A stretch of 64,000 nucleotides of DNA, from NCBI RefSeq assembly GCF_027580225.2, contig NC_073340.2:32066501-32130500 (forward strand), read 5' to 3'. A program made the translations under genes and the position numbers. This DNA comes from Misgurnus anguillicaudatus (Eukaryota > Chordata > Actinopteri > Cypriniformes > Cobitidae). Below are positions 48,811 through 60,616 of the stretch, one piece after another (position 1 is the stretch's first letter; the number at the start of each line of letters is the position of its first letter). The notes beneath the pieces were generated by a model. It worked only from the letters and a program-made list of their open reading frames with translations, was not told the DNA's origin and did not search any database.

Positions 48811-49325
48811 TTTACATTTATGCTTTTGGCAGACACTTTTATTCAAAGCAACTTCAAAGAGATAGTTCAACCAAAAATGAAAATTCGTTCATAATTTTCT
48901 CACTCTGATGGATGAATGAAACCTGGATAATTTTCTTTGTTCTGATGAACATGAAGGAAGATATTTTGAGGAATGTTTGTAACCAAACCGATCATGAGCC
49001 CCATTCACTTCTATAGTAGGAACAAAGAATTCTATGGAAGTGAATTGGACCCATTTACAAACATTCCTTAAAATATCTTCATTTGTCAGAACAAAGAAAT
49101 GTATACAGGTTTGTAACAACAGGAGAGTCAGAAATTGATGAGAGAATTTTCATTTTTGGGAAAACTATTCCTTAAAAGTGCATTACACTTACCAAACTTA
49201 TATTTTTTATTATTCAATTTGCAAAATTTGACCAAAAATTATCAAATGCATGTTCAAGGTATGCACTTTATCATTATTTTTATGTGTATGTGAGATCGTA
49301 TATATACTCACAACCGTTTGCGCTG
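48811..49325 (+). repeat. Short fish repeat split by a foldback element (48856-49175)
   Basis: taaatttacatttatgcttt tggcagacac precedes the insertion; agtgcattacacttacc to tgtgtatgtgagatcgtatata follows it. The last part resembles the cgaacccgtgacc motif seen intact at 50030. Confidence 0.65.
48856..49175. mobile_element. Foldback element (gatagttcaaccaaaaatg family)
   Basis: AAAGAGATAGTTCAACCAAA mirrors tttgggaaaactattccttaa. Inner arms pair through aacatgaaggaagatatttt / aaaatatcttcatttgtcag and cattcacttctatag / ctatggaagtgaattgg. Confidence 0.8.
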
Positions 49326-49810
49326 TTAACAACTCTTTCCCTGCCATTGACGAGTTATCTCGTGAATTAAGAGAAAACGCATCCCTACCAATGATGAGAT
49401 TTTCCGGCTTTCCGCAATACCGCTATTATCTACTAGGATGTTTGTAACAGCTTTTACAACCCAAAGTAACGCCTCACTTGAAAGAGAAAGAACTCAATGT
49501 ATGTTTTAAAGATCGCTCTGCATCTGATCTCTATCAAAAGTTTCAAAAATGGAAAAAAAATTGCTCAAAATGTTGTGTTTTTGAAGAAATCTACCCATAT
49601 TTGAGAGGCGATAAAAAGAGAACTAATGAAGGTAAGATGAAAGTTTTTTTTTTTTTAAAGCAGAGGGTCTGTTCTTCATTTGATATATAGCATGTTTATA
49701 TATTTAAAGATGAACATTTTCTGGAAGGCATTAAACTTTTGTGAAAATCATGAAAAATGCTGGCGCTGGCTGACAACTTTTTTTGAAAACACTGGCAGGG
49801 AAAGAGTTAA
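49326..49810 (-). mobile_element. TTAA element, CTCTTTC family, copy C (inverted)
   Basis: TTAA at 49326 and 49807. Left end caactctttccctgccattgacg, right end ggcagggaaagagttaa. Family landmarks are in reverse order (aagagaaaacgcatccc, cgcaataccgctattatc, aaagatcgctctgcatc, gaaaatcatgaaaaatg). The frame is broken relative to copy E. Confidence 0.8.
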
Positions 49811-51473
49811 TGCAATGCTGAAGCATCCTCTAGCTGGTGTTTAAAAAAAATTAAAGTGTCATAATATTACATTTGACCATCGCTATCAATTAAAATGTTG
49901 GTTTGCTTAAACTTAATGAGTGAACTTTTTACATGACCCCTTACTCACAATTTTTTCAACATTTAATTTGCAAAATGTATTGCATGTTTAAGGCATGCAT
50001 TTTACTATTGTGTTTCATGTGTATGTGGGATCGAACCCGTGACCTTTGATAATGCTACAATGATTGTAACACAGAATTAACCCCACAATGCATTAAGGAA
50101 AAGTTCAACCAAACTTCATTGTAAAATGCATTTTTATGAAATAAAGCTTCAAGTGTGATTATGCCAGACTAATCTTGACTACTAAAGATATAATATATAA
50201 TGCCACCTCTTAACATTAAACACAGCTATTAGACATTCAAATTGTACAGACCAACCCACCTTTAAATCCTTTAAATGCCGTCAGAAGAAAAAACACATGC
50301 TGCATGTAAGTACGTATAATCAGTCAGCATCCGCACGACTCAGTGGGAACCAGCGCTCGGTGAAAGACTTGCAAAGTCTCACTCGCCTAGTTTGCTTTTT
50401 ATGGAGTCTCTTACATCCCCATTGCGCTTGTTTGGCGCGGTCAGGGCATGACTGCATAATGGTTATGCACATTTAAAGTGTCTCAGCTTGTCAGCCTCTG
50501 TAAACGTCTAAAAGGAAAACACGGCTGTGGTGTTTATGGAGTCGCGACCGAGCGCCGCTAACAGGGTTGAGTGGAGGCATACGGCTGTCGTGATTGTTTG
50601 ACCCCTCGGTTGAAGGAAAGTGTTGATTGACATCTCAAGACTCATCTTATTTATTCACTTTCTAGATCAGCTTCTGTGAAGGAGAAGAATGCTTTTAATG
50701 TAAATGTGTTTTTGCCCCTTGAGCCGACTAGGCAGGAAAGCATGATTTGGGGTTTCACGTACTGTATTCCATATATCCGATCAACTGCTTGTCATTGCTG
50801 CGTATTCATTTCAGTATTGTTCTGTCTCAAGTCACGTTCTGATGAAAAGATAAACTCAAATGCTTGAAAGTTAAGGTAAAAGAGATGAATGTGCCGATTG
50901 AAGCAGTCTGCAGAAGGAAGTTTGTTTTTGTTGGTCCTGCACGTCTGCCACTTCTAAGAAGCTGGTGGAGGAAGAACAAATATTTTATTCATGCTTACAC
51001 AGAATGTGACCGTACAAAAAGCAAAAACTGTTGCCACTGACAATGACAACTGTAAAGAATATAAATGTAAGATGCATTTTGAAATAAGATGAGAAAGATA
51101 TCAGTTGAAGTAAAGTGCAGTAAGTTTCCATCTCAACACTTTAAAGCATTCAAAGACTTCTTTCAAAGACTCTGCTGTTCTGAATTCAGCACATATCTTA
51201 CACACATCAAAACACATTTTCAGAATAGTTTTAAATTGCTCTATTATTTTTTGTTTATGGCCTTGCATATTTGTAATATTGAATACACCATTACTTCACC
51301 CAGTAATGAATATTATCTAATTGCGTATTCACATCCAGCACAAAAAAACGTATCATACTGGAACAGACCAATATTTAGTTTGTTATTAACTAATAATTGC
51401 CCCATTTGGCGAAGCTCTAACATTACTGGCATAATTTACATCATCACAAGGGACATGATGTCATCAACACAAT
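49811..51473. other. Intergenic; tRNA-like repeat tail near 50030, no gene supported
   Basis: 49930-50060 is a second copy of the segment at 49190-49310 and ends tatgtgggatcgaacccgtgacctttg (quoted in part), the tail of the widespread fish repeat. 50480-50660 is GC-richer and complex. A 156-codon frame at 51089-51559 runs into the next element and has no recognised domain. Confidence 0.45.
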
Positions 51474-52765
51474 CTAAATTCAGCCGGGTTATTTTTAACC
51501 CAACACTTGGTAAATATTGGACAGAACACATCCTAGCAAGCAAAAACCAAGACAGTTAAATGACGGCTAACTTTAGACCCAATATACTGTATAGAGTTTC
51601 CACTTCTACCCTAAATAATCTTGAATTGGCTACATGCATATTTTGCCTAAATAACTTGGAGATGTATTATATTCCATCATGTACAGTAAGCAAAGGCAAC
51701 AAGTGTTTAAGGTGTTTGCTTTCATTTCTAAGCGCATACGCATACGGTAGTCTATTTGGGGCTATGGTTAGACGCCCAAATTTTGCCTTGTTTAGCTAAA
51801 ATTGCTTGCTGGGATGGGTTATTAACTAACACTGTAAACCCGGAAAAGTTGAGTTTACTTGAAAAAAATGAAGGTAACTCGTTGCCTTAAAAAATTTAAG
51901 TAATGATTACTTAAAAACTTTGTGAAGTGAAGTTTACTTAAACATATAAGTTGTTCTAACAACAATTTTAAGTTGAACAGACTTAATGTTTTAATTTCTT
52001 CCAATATTCCTGCACTCTTAACCCAGATTAGTTGACATTACTAGAAATTTGTGTGGAAACCCATTGCATATAGCTTTAGTTTTTATCACTTTATATTACT
52101 TTTGATGTTATAAATGGTATTATAACACAAAATTAATGACTGACTTTAAGTCAATCATTGAATAAACATGATTCTCCACAGAAACACACACAAAAACTGT
52201 GTTTTTGACATACATTGTCAGTATTATGGCGAGAAATACAATAAAATGTTCTGAACAGGGTTCATGTACGAAAACACTGATCACCTGAACGGTGACTTCA
52301 CAAAATTATAATTTACAACAAAACAACATCAATAATATAAGAGCTTGAACCTGTATGCCATTTTATTAACAAATATTTGAGTGGTGAAAGTTCTTATCAG
52401 TTTTTATTCTGTGAAAAAGCAGAAAATAATCAAAATATTCAGGCGCAAAGGATTATGGGTATTCCTCACAACATGAACTAATCATTTTAAGTTCATTATA
52501 CTTGAATGTTTTAGTTTAATGGATTTTGTAAGCTTAAAAGTTAAATCAACTAAACATTTTAAGCTTTGGCTTCAAAACAGAAAATATTAAGTGATGTTTA
52601 CTTGATTGTTTAAGTAAAGACAATTTTGGGTTAACAACGTATGCTGGGATGTTTTGACGCAATGCTGCGTTTTTGAGTTTTGACGCTCATGGCTGAGTTA
52701 ACAACAACCCAGCATAGTTTTATATTTACCCAGTGTTGGATTAAAAATAACCCAGCAGAATTTAG
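51474..52765. mobile_element. Palindromic element (tgggttatttttaaccca family) split by another repeat
   Basis: CTAAATTCAGCCGGGTTATT mirrors aataacccagcagaatttag. Left inner phrase ggtaaatattggacagaaca matches the family at 21084. The middle (about 51829-52634) is a different repeat with actgtaaacccggaaaagttg at one end and aattttgggttaac at the other and paired aagttgaac/gttcattatac words. Confidence 0.7.
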
Positions 52766-52776
52766 AATGCACCTTG

Positions 52777-53240
52777 TTAACTCTTTCCCCGCCAGCATTT
52801 AAAAAAAAAAAGTTGCCAGCCATCGCCAGCAGTTTTCATGGTTTTCACAAAAGTTTAATGCCTTCAAGAAAATGTTCTATAAATATTTAAACATACAATA
52901 TATATCAAATGAAAGAACAGACCCTCTTCTTTCATTAAAAAAAGTTTCATCCACCTCTTTTTTATACCTCTTAAATATGGGTAGGTTTCTTCAAAAATAC
53001 AAAATTTTGAGCAAAAACTTGAGATAATTCAATTTTTGTGAAGGATTTTTGATAGAGATCAGATGCAGAGTGATCCCCAAAACTTACATGGACATACAAC
53101 TGTTTCCTATAGAGTGATACTTTTGTGTTTTATAAGTTGCTAAAGAAGCCACTTGGTGGATAATAGCACTATTGCGGAATACCGGAAATACTCGTAATTA
53201 GCAGTGAAGCCTTTTCTCTTAATTGACGAGTTAACCCGTG
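52777..53240 (+). mobile_element. TTAA element, CTCTTTC family, copy D (3' end lost)
   Basis: Begins TTAACTCTTTCCCCGCCAGC and follows the family to tgcggaataccggaaatact and ttctcttaattgacgag, then diverges (ccgtgcagtac) before the terminal repeat. Confidence 0.75.
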
Positions 53241-54415
53241 CAGTACTTTAAATATGTACAATGTAGAGTGAGATTCTAGAGAATAGGAAGATGATCAGTA
53301 AAACTTTAGTTTCAGTTTGTTTCTTTACCAGCTTTTTAACGCTGCACTTAACTCCTGGTTATTTTAATTTTAAACCCCACTTTTAACCCCAGGTGTGAAA
53401 AAAATGAAATGTATCCACAAAACCATATTCATCATTTACATACTTTTAAGTTTGTTCCAAACCTAAATGGAGCAAGACATTTTTTTGTAATCTTTCTTTC
53501 CAAGTACAGTATAGAGATACCCATCAATGCAATATATTTATGTGAAGAACAGATTACAATTTTCATTATCATACATTTTATTTGTCATCACACTCTTACT
53601 CAAATCATAAAAGGACACGAGGATGAGTAAATAATAAAATAATATTGTTTATTTTTTAAACCAACATTGAACCCAGCATTTTGGGTTAAAACTAGGTAAA
53701 CAACAAACCAGCGGGTTGAGTTTGTCCTTTTCTGACCCTTTTAGTGTGCGTATGTTTGGTAGTTAAAACTAAGTGCAGCTGAATTACTGTATTGTCTGAA
53801 GCAGTCAATTATTACTTCAACTTCCAGACAGTAAATGATCAAACATTTGCAAGATTTTCAGAATTGCTCTCTCCTGCAGCTAAAATTGTGCATTACAGCG
53901 GTTACGGGGAAAAACTGTTTCATTTCAACATGATTAATTATAAGAAAGACTCATATTCAGTGAACGTATGAAACTAATAACAGAGTCCCACAGAACGCTT
54001 TTAAAAAACACCCTAATATTCCTTGAAGCAGTTTGCAATTTAACTTGAAAATTATATTTTGTAGTGCTTTTTGGATGATGGTGATCAGCTTAAGAAAACA
54101 TACATATCTGGCTTTCTTGTGAGCATATTCTTTTCTTTATGTTATTTTTGGTGAAAAGAGCTACACTTTACAACAAAGACGTCAATGACTTAGATAGATG
54201 CAATTTGCATGTGAAATGTCACACCAAACATCTTAGAAATAATAGCAACTCTTTAGCAACAAACCAAAATACCACAAGATCCTGGAAAATCTTCCAACCT
54301 GCTGGGACAGTACCCCTTAAAGATATCCCAATGTGTACCATTTAGAGGTATCCCAATATGCACCTCTGAGGTACTACGGTAATATGAACTCTTTATGTGC
54401 AAAGGTGTACTTTAT
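53241..54415. other. Intergenic; element fragments at 53645-53745 and 54300-54415
   Basis: 53645-53745 is a degenerate aaccca-family copy (aacccagcattttgggtt). 54300-54415 has gtacc-rich words (cagtaccccttaaagatatcc, gtaccatttagaggtat) of a short element class. The rest has no recognised feature. Confidence 0.45.
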
Positions 54416-54848
54416 TAAAGAGGACATTTCACAATATTTATTTAAGATGTCAAATAAATCTTTGTTTTCCCAGAGTATGTATGTGAAGTTTTAGCTCAAA
54501 ATACCAAATAGACAATTTATTATAGCATGTTAAAATTGCCACTTTGTAGGTGTGAGCAAAAATGTGTCGTTTTTGTGTGTCCTTTAAAATGCAAATGAGC
54601 TTATCTTTGCACTAAATAGCAGTGCCGTGGTTGGATAGTGCATATTAAGTGGTGGTATTATCCCCTTCTGACATCACAAGGGGATTCAAATTTCTATTTT
54701 TTCATATGCTTGCAGATACTGGTTTACCAAAACTAAGTTACTGGGTTGATCTTTTTCACATTTTCTAGGTTGATAAAAGCACTGGGGACCCAATTATAGC
54801 AATTAAACATGAAAAAAGTCAGATTTTCATGATATGGCCCCTTTAAAG
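54416..54848 (-). repeat. Interspersed repeat (ggacatatcatgaaaat family), inverted, near complete
   Basis: Runs from aggacatttcacaatattt through ttatccccttctgacatcac and gcactggggacccaattat to gattttcatgatatggccc; reverse order of the 31550 copy. Confidence 0.85.
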
Positions 54849-55347
54849 GGTACCACCATTTCAACTCTTCCCTTTGTTGAAATGAATGATTTACATGACA
54901 AACAGTCGGGTCACGCTCTATTATTTTTCGTACATCAGATCGGTGGATGCACATCGTTTCTCAGAGGTCAAAATGAAAACTTCTAAACATTTTACAGAAT
55001 GCAGAGATGGAAATGGGAAACACGTTGGCACTAACCCGCAGACTGTATTGAGCTGAGCGGCATAACAATTATTGCCTGATCTGAATGACGAGAAAACTGT
55101 GTCTCTCCAACCTCTCAGCTTATGTGTAAAACGGCTGTGCTCAAAGATTGGAATGTAAGCTATTGGAATCTTAATCGATGTCCTTTTTCCACGTCCTTGG
55201 AAACCCCATTTGTTTTAAAGATGAAAATCAGTTGTTTTCCCAGGTGAATGGTGCACACAGTCATAGCTTATTGATTAAATAACAAAGTTATTCTTGGTTT
55301 CCATTTTTCAAATAGTTTTAGTTTAAAACTAAATAACGTCAACAATG
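54849..55347. other. Intergenic; candidate conserved noncoding block at 55010-55210
   Basis: Balanced, complex sequence (ctgagcggcataacaattattgcctgatctg, in part; ggaatcttaatcgatgtcc) with no repeat similarity in the window. Inferred candidate only. Confidence 0.35.
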
Positions 55348-56410
55348 TTAAAACCCCTTAAGTGTCGATGTCCCGTGAGCGGGACACCTGAGTTTAATAT
55401 TTTGCATGTACATTTTTATCTATCATGACAAACTACGTATCATTGGAAAGGTCTAAGCCTCTAGAATACATATTTCAACAGTGTTTTATGAAATAAATTA
55501 TGTAGGAAGAGTAATCGATTCATTTATGAAAAGAGTGTGCCTCAAAACATTTATATCCTGCGAAATGTCACTGTCTTGCCAGCGCTACCTGATCTCACAA
55601 ATTTCCGTGAAATAGTCACGCATTATTTTGCTCAGTTTTGCGTGACATTGTCACGTATTTCCACCATATTACGTGCCCCTGACATGACTTTCTTTTCCGT
55701 GACAGTTTCACGTATTGGTTACTCAACTGTTTTTCCTATTTTTAAACAATTGTCGCTTCTGTTTGGGGTTAGATTTGCTCTTTGCGTTAGGATGTCATTT
55801 AATGTATTGGTTTATAAAAAAAATTTGTATGCTTTTTAAACCATCGTCGCCTGACGTTAGGGTTAGAGTTGGGTTTGGGTAAGGATGTCATTTTATGTAA
55901 CAGAAAGTTGTTCTTACCCCAAACCGAAGCGACAATTGTAAGAAAATAGGAAAAATAGTTGAGTAACCAATACGTGAAACTGTTACGGAAAAGAAAGTCG
56001 TGTCAGGGGCAATATTGTGGAAAACGTGACAATGTCACGCAAAACTGAGCAAAATAATGCGTGACTATTTCACATATTTTGTGAGATCAGGTTGTGCCAG
56101 CGGGACACCTACATATACTTTAGTGCTTTGCATGTAAATTCTTATCAAATCATAACAAACTATATATCATTTGAAAGCTCTAAGAGTGTAAATTTCATTT
56201 ATCATCACTATCTTGGTAAAGGAATGACGAAGTGACAGCCATTTTTTAAATAGCAATGGGTCCACAGGTGGGCCCACGTTGTTATTATATATTTGTAACA
56301 CTAATACCCTATCCTTAACCTAAAAAAATCTTGAAACTATATATTATTGAAAAGCTCTATGAGTGTAGTTTTCATTTTTCATCACCATTTTGAGAAAATT
56401 ATGACATAGT
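55348..56410 (+). mobile_element. Repeat with gtcccgtgagcgggac hairpin and internal tandem units, split by 55585-56094
   Basis: Begins ttaaaaccccttaagtgtcg and the hairpin gtcccgtgagcgggac (55370-55385). A unit (gcgggacacct ... tttgcatgtacatt ... catgacaaactacgtatcatt) recurs after the insertion (from 56100) and, weakly, from about 56270 (gtgggcccacg ... aactatatattattgaaaagctc). Related to 22630-23145. Confidence 0.65.
55585..56094. mobile_element. Foldback element with 8-bp duplication TGCCAGCG
   Basis: TGCCAGCG at 55577-55584 and 56095-56102. Ends CTACCTGATCTCACAAA and the complement of CAACCTGATCTCACAAAAT are inverted. The arms pair for about 200 bases (aatagtcacgcattattttg / caaaataatgcgtgactatt; acgtattggttactcaactg / gttgagtaaccaatacgt). 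High arm identity; same terminal type as 7397-7933. Confidence 0.9.
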
Positions 56411-56467
56411 GGATAATAGCGATATTGCGGAAAGCCGGAAATACTCATTATTGGCAGGGAAGTGTTA
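56411..56467 (+). mobile_element. Right-end fragment of the CTCTTTC family
   Basis: gtggataatagcgatattgc, aatactcattattggcagggaag, then gtgttaaactctt, immediately before the complete copy E. Probably a truncated earlier insertion. Confidence 0.6.
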
Positions 56468-56485
56468 AACTCTTCTGATACCTTC

Positions 56486-56925
56486 TTAACTCTTTCGCCG
56501 CAAGCGTTTTTTAAAAAAGTTGCCAGCCAGCGCCAGCGTTTTTCATGATTTTCACAAAAGTTTAATGCCTTCCAGAAAATTTTCTTCTTTAAACATACAA
56601 TTTACCAAATGAAAGAACAGACCCTTTTTTTTGTAATCAGCTTTTGAATATGGTTTCTGCAAAAACACCACAGTTTGAGCAAAAAGCAGAGATAATTCCA
56701 TTTTTGTGACGGACTTTTCATAGAGATCCCATTCAGAGCGATCTTTAAAACAGACACGGACATGCAGCCGCTTGCCATAGGGCATCACATCCGGGTTTAA
56801 AAAGTTGCGGAAGGCACCTAGTGGATAATAGCGGTATTGCGGAAATACGGAAATACTCGTCATTGGCAGGGAAGAGTTTTCTCTTGATTGACGAGATATC
56901 TCGTCAATGGCGGCGAAAGAGTTAA
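56486..56925 (+). mobile_element. TTAA element, CTCTTTC family, copy E (intact ends)
   Basis: TTAA at 56486-56489 and 56922-56925 encloses CTCTTTCGCCGC...GCGGCGAAAGAG, perfect 12-bp inverted ends. A perfect 22-bp palindrome (attgacgagat and its complement, 56887-56908) lies just inside the right end. A 127-codon frame on the minus strand stays open across the element; related but broken frames are in copies A and C. TTAA target suggests piggyBac/Kolobok mobilisation. Confidence 0.85.
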
Positions 56926-57895
56926 AAGCTTGCACAAAAAAATTAAAAATACATAACAGCCTAATTTTGTAGGTAAGTTTTTAATTCACTACCTGATTAT
57001 ATACTGTATGGGGTGAAAATAAAGATTTGCAATTACATGCATGCATTTTATTTACGTATAATTGCATGGCTATCTAATCTATTTCTTTCACAAATTACAT
57101 AAATGACAATTAAATCTTTAAGCATGAATTACTGCTACTATGCTTAAAGTAGTCACGCATACTATTGTCTGCCACTCCTTGTGAGAAAAGAAAAGATGCT
57201 TCAGTATTGGGCAGTCCCTGTCTTAGGTCATGGTGGTGGATATTGCATTTGGTCATAGGTTAGAGGCTTGGAGAACATCCATTAAAGGGTCGGCAGATAG
57301 ATGGCATTGACGTCTGAAAGCTGTATCAGAAGGTCACATTGCAGTTCAAGCTCTCTGTCACCCATTCTATCTGCTTGCCAGGGAAAGTGTGGTAAGTATT
57401 CATGACACGCAAGGGAGTAATCGCTCCGCAGTGAGGGGTCTGGAAACCGCAACATGACAGAGAGCTCATGAGACAGGCTTGAACCTAGAGGTCGATTGTT
57501 GTGGGGTAAACACATGTTTGTTGGTTTCGAAAGAGAGTGTATTGAACGCCTTACCTTAGGTCAAACTTCTTGAACCAGCTAAAAAAGAATTATGGGTATT
57601 GTTTTCTGTGTTCAGTTGTAGGAATGTTAATATAGTACCATTAATATATTTTAAACACTGCAGAATTGAGTTAGGATCCAGGGGTTTTGAAACTTTTTTA
57701 AATTTGACAAAAAATTGGATGCAACACCCAAGCAAGCACTATGAAGAGTCAAATGGGTTATATTTACGGCTGTATCAATGAATCAACATTGATTACATTA
57801 ACTATAAAAAATACACTGAAAATATGTCACAGTATTATCGCACGCTGAACTGTCATGTTTCATGTACAGATAATATAACACATGTACAATTAAAT
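56926..57895. other. Intergenic, no gene recognised
   Basis: 57150-57540 is complex, balanced sequence (cctgtcttaggtcatggtgg, atgacacgcaagggag) with no similarity to repeats here; otherwise A/T-rich. Confidence 0.4.
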
Positions 57896-58712
57896 GGGCC
57901 CTATTTTAACGATCTAAGCTCATTAAAGCACATGGCGCAGTCTAAATGGGCGTGTCCGATTCAACTTTTGCTAATATAACGACGTGAAAAATGGTTTGGT
58001 CACCAAGCGCACGGCCTAAAAGGGTTGTTCCTATTCTTGGAATGAATAATGGGTGTGTTTTGGGCATAACGTGCAATAAACCAATGAGTGTCTCAGCCCT
58101 CATCCCCTTTAAAAGCCAGTTGCGCTGGCACCATGCCGATTTCCTATTTAGATGGCGGAATTTGTAAAGTGAAAAATTAAGTGGAGGAAGAAGACAACCA
58201 GTTTAAGATTGAGATAAAAATTTTAAACATTTAAAAATATATGCAATATTTGCATTTGTTTAAAGCAAAACCTTTACTTACATACCAGGTTACAGGTGAA
58301 GCTGCTCTTTACGCCATTTAATGTCTCATAATCGATCGATTTATGTCCAAGAGACTCAATAATTATCTTTTAGATTTAATTCTTTAATTTTTCATATTTT
58401 ACAACGCGCGTTGTCGTCCCGTTTATAGGCGCATATTACTAACACGCTCATTAAATAACAAAAACAATATTGCGCCATTAACTTTAGACTTTAGACCAGG
58501 TTTTAGTTGATTAGCTGCCTCAAAATAGCAACGCGCCAACAATGCGCCTGAACACACCTTATTTTTCAGACCATGCCCATTGGCTCAAAATTGGGCGCAA
58601 ATGCATTTGCTATTTAAACAATGTGGCGCTAAACATGAAAATGATAATTGCGCCGGGTTGAAACTAGCAAAAAACACTTGCGTTAGGCATTGCGCTGCAT
58701 TGCGCCGGGTGT
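57896..58712. mobile_element. DNA element with GGGCCCTATTTTAACGATC end, copy 2
   Basis: Follows copy 1 (41455) in order: GGGCCCTATTTTAACGATCT, cgtgcaataaaccaatga, ctcatcccctttaaaagcc, cgttgtcgtcccgttta, aaatgcatttgctatttaaac, cacttgcg. An internal ~170-bp segment present in copy 1 is missing and the right terminus is degenerate. Confidence 0.75.
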
Positions 58713-59222
58713 ATGAATTTCGTGAACAGACATCGACGATGCATAATTGCATGTAGACGTGTAAACCCCAAGGATTGCTTTTTCAAAATAAAAGTCACAT
58801 CCATCAATGCATTCAGGTATTCTTTGCATTCTGTTATCCAGTATTATTCTTGGATTGACTCCTTTAAACTACAGGTTGCGTTTCATGATTTTTTATTTTT
58901 GGTACTTTTTATTATGTGGGACTTTTCTCTTTTATAATACCTAAATACATAATATCTTCATAAAGCATTTTTACACAGTGTTAAGCAAAATTGAAGTGGC
59001 ATAAATTGTACATGCCCTAAAATGTTTGCATTTTAATTCCGGCTCTGTATATTCATACTGGGAAAATTTAACCAAGCTGAAATACTTTGAAGAAAATTAT
59101 TTAATAAAAGTTTGAAATACTAATGGTAGACGTTTTAATTATTGTTCATTGGCAAGTTAGCTAAATTATTAATCAGCTAGTCCAAAAATATCAGTAGATT
59201 AATAAAAAAATCAATAGATTAG
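58713..59222. other. Intergenic, no gene recognised
   Basis: A/T-rich. Before the next element there are repeated agattaat words (59190-59222), part of the interrupted host (agtagattaataaaaaaatc). Confidence 0.4.
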
Positions 59223-59504
59223 TCCATTGGTTCTCAATTTTTTCAATGTGTGCCCCCCTTGTGTACGGTGCATTCCTTCGTGCCACCCCGACGAAAATTG
59301 ATGGCATAAAATATTATAAAATTTGAAATTAAACAAAACATATTAAATTATACAATGTATTGCTGTTGGTTAGTAGCTTATTTTTCTGAGGTTTAATTAC
59401 ACATAACTTTATGTTAAATTACTGTATTTTATAAAATGTAGCAAAACTAGGGCCCCCCTGGCACCATCTCACGTCCAGGCCATGGCCCCCAGTTTAAGAA
59501 CAAC
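59223..59504. mobile_element. hAT-like short element, 8-bp duplication TAGATTAG
   Basis: TAGATTAG at 59215-59222 and 59505-59512. Inverted ends include ttggttctcaat at the left and ttaagaacaac at the right, with tgtgccccccttg facing ccatggcccccag inside, a common fish hAT pattern. 282 bp. Confidence 0.8.
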
Positions 59505-59512
59505 TAGATTAG

Positions 59513-60616
59513 CCAACTGATTAAAAAAAATTATAGATTAATCAACAAAAAAAGTTATCTGTGGCCCTAGTTATAATTCACATGCAAGTATACATGTTAG
59601 CCATTAAGTAATGTTAGTAGTTAAGTTAATAATACAAGCCAAGTAATCTGTAGTAATGTGCAAGTAATCTCATTACAAACTACAGTTTGAGGACTCTTCA
59701 GTAAGTATACTTTAGGTAAATAATGCAGGCATATAATAAACAAAGCATTTTTTTTCTATTGACTTCTCATTCTATTAACATCTATTCTGTATTTCCACTT
59801 TTCTGCCTATTTATTTCTTTACCACAGACATTATTTATTTATTTGACCATCAGCCTTAGTTACAATTTTAATTTTCTTATTTTGGTCGTCATTTAAGCCT
59901 TTAACACCAATATCAGCAGTCAGAATTGTTAGCGTAATTCATTTGAAATACTTTGGGTGTTAAACATATTAAAATGTTAAGAAACACCTAAGGCCATCTG
60001 ACACCACATAACGTTTTAGTCAAAACAGCATTATCATCTGCTGAGTGCCGTCCCTTTTCCCTCGCAGCGTTAGCATTGTTTCAAGTTTAATCATTTGTCT
60101 TCATTTGTGGAAATGACATCGCTACAAAAGATGATTAACTTGTCCTTTTGAATGAGGATACTGAAAAGAGCGCCGCTCAGAGTTATTACGTTGTGCCTTT
60201 CTTTTTACAGGGGGACAGATTTGATGTATCACACTGTTAAAAAATGAGAAAGGGGAAACCGCGTTCCTGTCACCTGTCATTGGCTGGCAGTCTATTTCAC
60301 ACTGTATAGTTTTTACTCACAGCAGGTGAGTACAGATGCATTTACATAATACCTTAACATGAATTAGACAGGTGAAGAGTGGTCGGTGTGAAATATGTTA
60401 CATCTGAAAACAAATGCTCCTTGAAATTTTGATCAAAACTTACTGTGCCATTTGAGAAATTACCAAGTTAATCAGTCCCAAGTTGATGTTTATTGGATAT
60501 ATGAATGCTGTTGGATATAGGAATTATTGGATATAAGAATACTGTTGCATTATTGTATGTAATACTTAAAATAACTAAAGCAAACTAAAAAATATACTTG
60601 TGGTCAGAAGAAAAAT
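59513..60616. other. Intergenic; candidate conserved noncoding block at 59995-60250
   Basis: The block contains tgtttcaagtttaatcatttg, catcgctacaaaagatgatt and tactgaaaagagcgccgctc, has no repeat similarity here and is GC-balanced. The remainder is A/T-rich. No gene. Confidence 0.4.

Noticed and set aside
50028..50060. tRNA-like B-box sequence (gggatcgaacccgtgacc)
   Set aside because: Matches the tail of a widespread fish repeat; no A box or cloverleaf around it.
51089..51559. 156-codon plus-strand frame
   Set aside because: A/T-rich composition, no domain, and its end runs into the palindromic element that starts at 51474.
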